Source of the DNA: an uncultured Petrimonas sp.
GTDB lineage: Bacteria > Bacteroidota > Bacteroidia > Bacteroidales > Dysgonomonadaceae
Assembly: GCA_934621705.1 (NCBI GenBank)
Contig: CAKTUP010000109.1
Coordinates: 1-6,758, forward strand
DNA length: 6,758 nucleotides
Reading direction: 5' to 3'
Shown: piece by piece, positions 6,445 to 6,758 of the stretch
How positions within the stretch are numbered: position 1 is the stretch's first letter
Layout of the letters: each line of letters begins with the position of its first letter
Program-made: the position numbers and the translations under genes
Notes under the pieces: generated by a model
Database searches by the model: none
Told to the model about the DNA's origin: nothing
What the model saw: the letters and a program-made list of their open reading frames with translations, nothing else

Positions 6445-6758
6445 ATGGCAAAAATCGTGAAACACTTAAAATGCAAAATATCTCAAATTGTTCTAATTCT
6501 CATACTGATTGGATCTCTAGACTCTTGTTCTAATTCACAGAAAAAATCAGACAATCTCTTGCAACAAGCAAAGAGCATAATAGAAACCCATCCGGATAGT
6601 GCAATGAGCTTGATAGATTCCATTATTCTGCCTAAAGAAAATCTTAGCCATGAAAATTATATGTATTATTTGGTGGCCCGCGTAGAGGCTCGTTACAAAA
6701 ATTACCGTCCTATAGATGAAGACACTCTGATTTTTCAGGCTCGGGATTACTTTGGCAA
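6445..6758 (+). CDS. 5' end of a lipoprotein with TPR-like N-terminus, cut by right edge
   Basis: The frame is open from ATG at 6445 to the window end, 104 residues. Residues 1-28 form a lipoprotein signal: basic start (KIVKHLKCK), hydrophobic core IVLILILIGS (15-24) and lipobox LDSC with the lipidated cysteine at 28. The mature part starts with a polar linker and then LLQQAKSIIETHPDSAMSLI (about 38-57), whose HPDSAxxLIDSI phrase is characteristic of the TPR-containing lipoproteins and membrane regulators common in Bacteroides; the next helices (YMYYLVARVEARY) fit a further TPR-like hairpin. Such proteins often continue into a transmembrane segment and a regulatory C-terminus, but that part is not visible. 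No convincing full promoter is seen; TAACTTGC at 6421-6428 is a weak -7 candidate. It is divergent from the decayed gene at 5265-6261 and may lie outside the transfer module. Confidence 0.75.
   Translation, partial: MAKIVKHLKCKISQIVLILILIGSLDSCSNSQKKSDNLLQQAKSIIETHPDSAMSLIDSIILPKENLSHENYMYYLVARVEARYKNYRPIDEDTLIFQARDYFG

Overview
The window looks like part of a Bacteroidota (Bacteroides/Parabacteroides-type) integrative conjugative element or conjugative transposon. Three things point there: the CTnDOT-style divergent layout of tra and mob genes, a coupling protein carrying the literal YWFCY motif typical of the Bacteroidota family, and A-rich leaders with promoter boxes of the Bacteroides TTTG / TAnnTTTG type instead of classical Shine-Dalgarno and -10/-35 signals. 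All functions are assigned by reading the sequence; no database search was run.

Left part (1-1013, minus strand): the start of the transfer operon, reading off the left edge. It holds a ParA/MinD-like ATPase (TraA) followed six bases later by the N-terminus of a protein that resembles the DUF3408/TraB-type proteins which usually follow TraA.

Control region (1014-1538): a 525-bp non-coding stretch between the divergent tra and mob operons. It contains a likely traA promoter, an 8-bp tandem repeat array (consensus CATCGTAC) with degenerate units kept in the same register, a TACCTTTG -7 box facing mobA, and a GC-richer segment with three stacked inverted repeats, the best candidate for oriT.

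Mobilisation operon (1539-5248, plus strand): mobA (relaxosome accessory protein), mobB (MOBP-type relaxase, overlapping mobA by 11 bp) and the VirD4/TraG-type coupling protein (MobC in the Bacteroides naming). A G/C-rich hairpin lies between mobB and the coupling protein. In the expected scheme MobA and MobB bind and nick oriT, the coupling protein delivers the relaxase-DNA complex to the mating channel, and the tra operon to the left encodes that channel; TraA probably helps assembly or regulation.

Right part (5249-6758): more AT-rich and of different character. A minus-strand gene for a secreted protein of about 330 residues is heavily decayed (one early stop and about eight frameshifts), although the transfer genes beside it are intact. 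After a 183-bp AT-rich gap comes the 5' end of a plus-strand gene for a lipoprotein with a TPR-like start, cut by the right edge. This part is either cargo or flanking DNA. I found no tRNA, rRNA, CRISPR array, integrase or transposase, and no clearly new system; the most notable items are the phased 8-bp array, the candidate oriT and the decayed secreted-protein gene.
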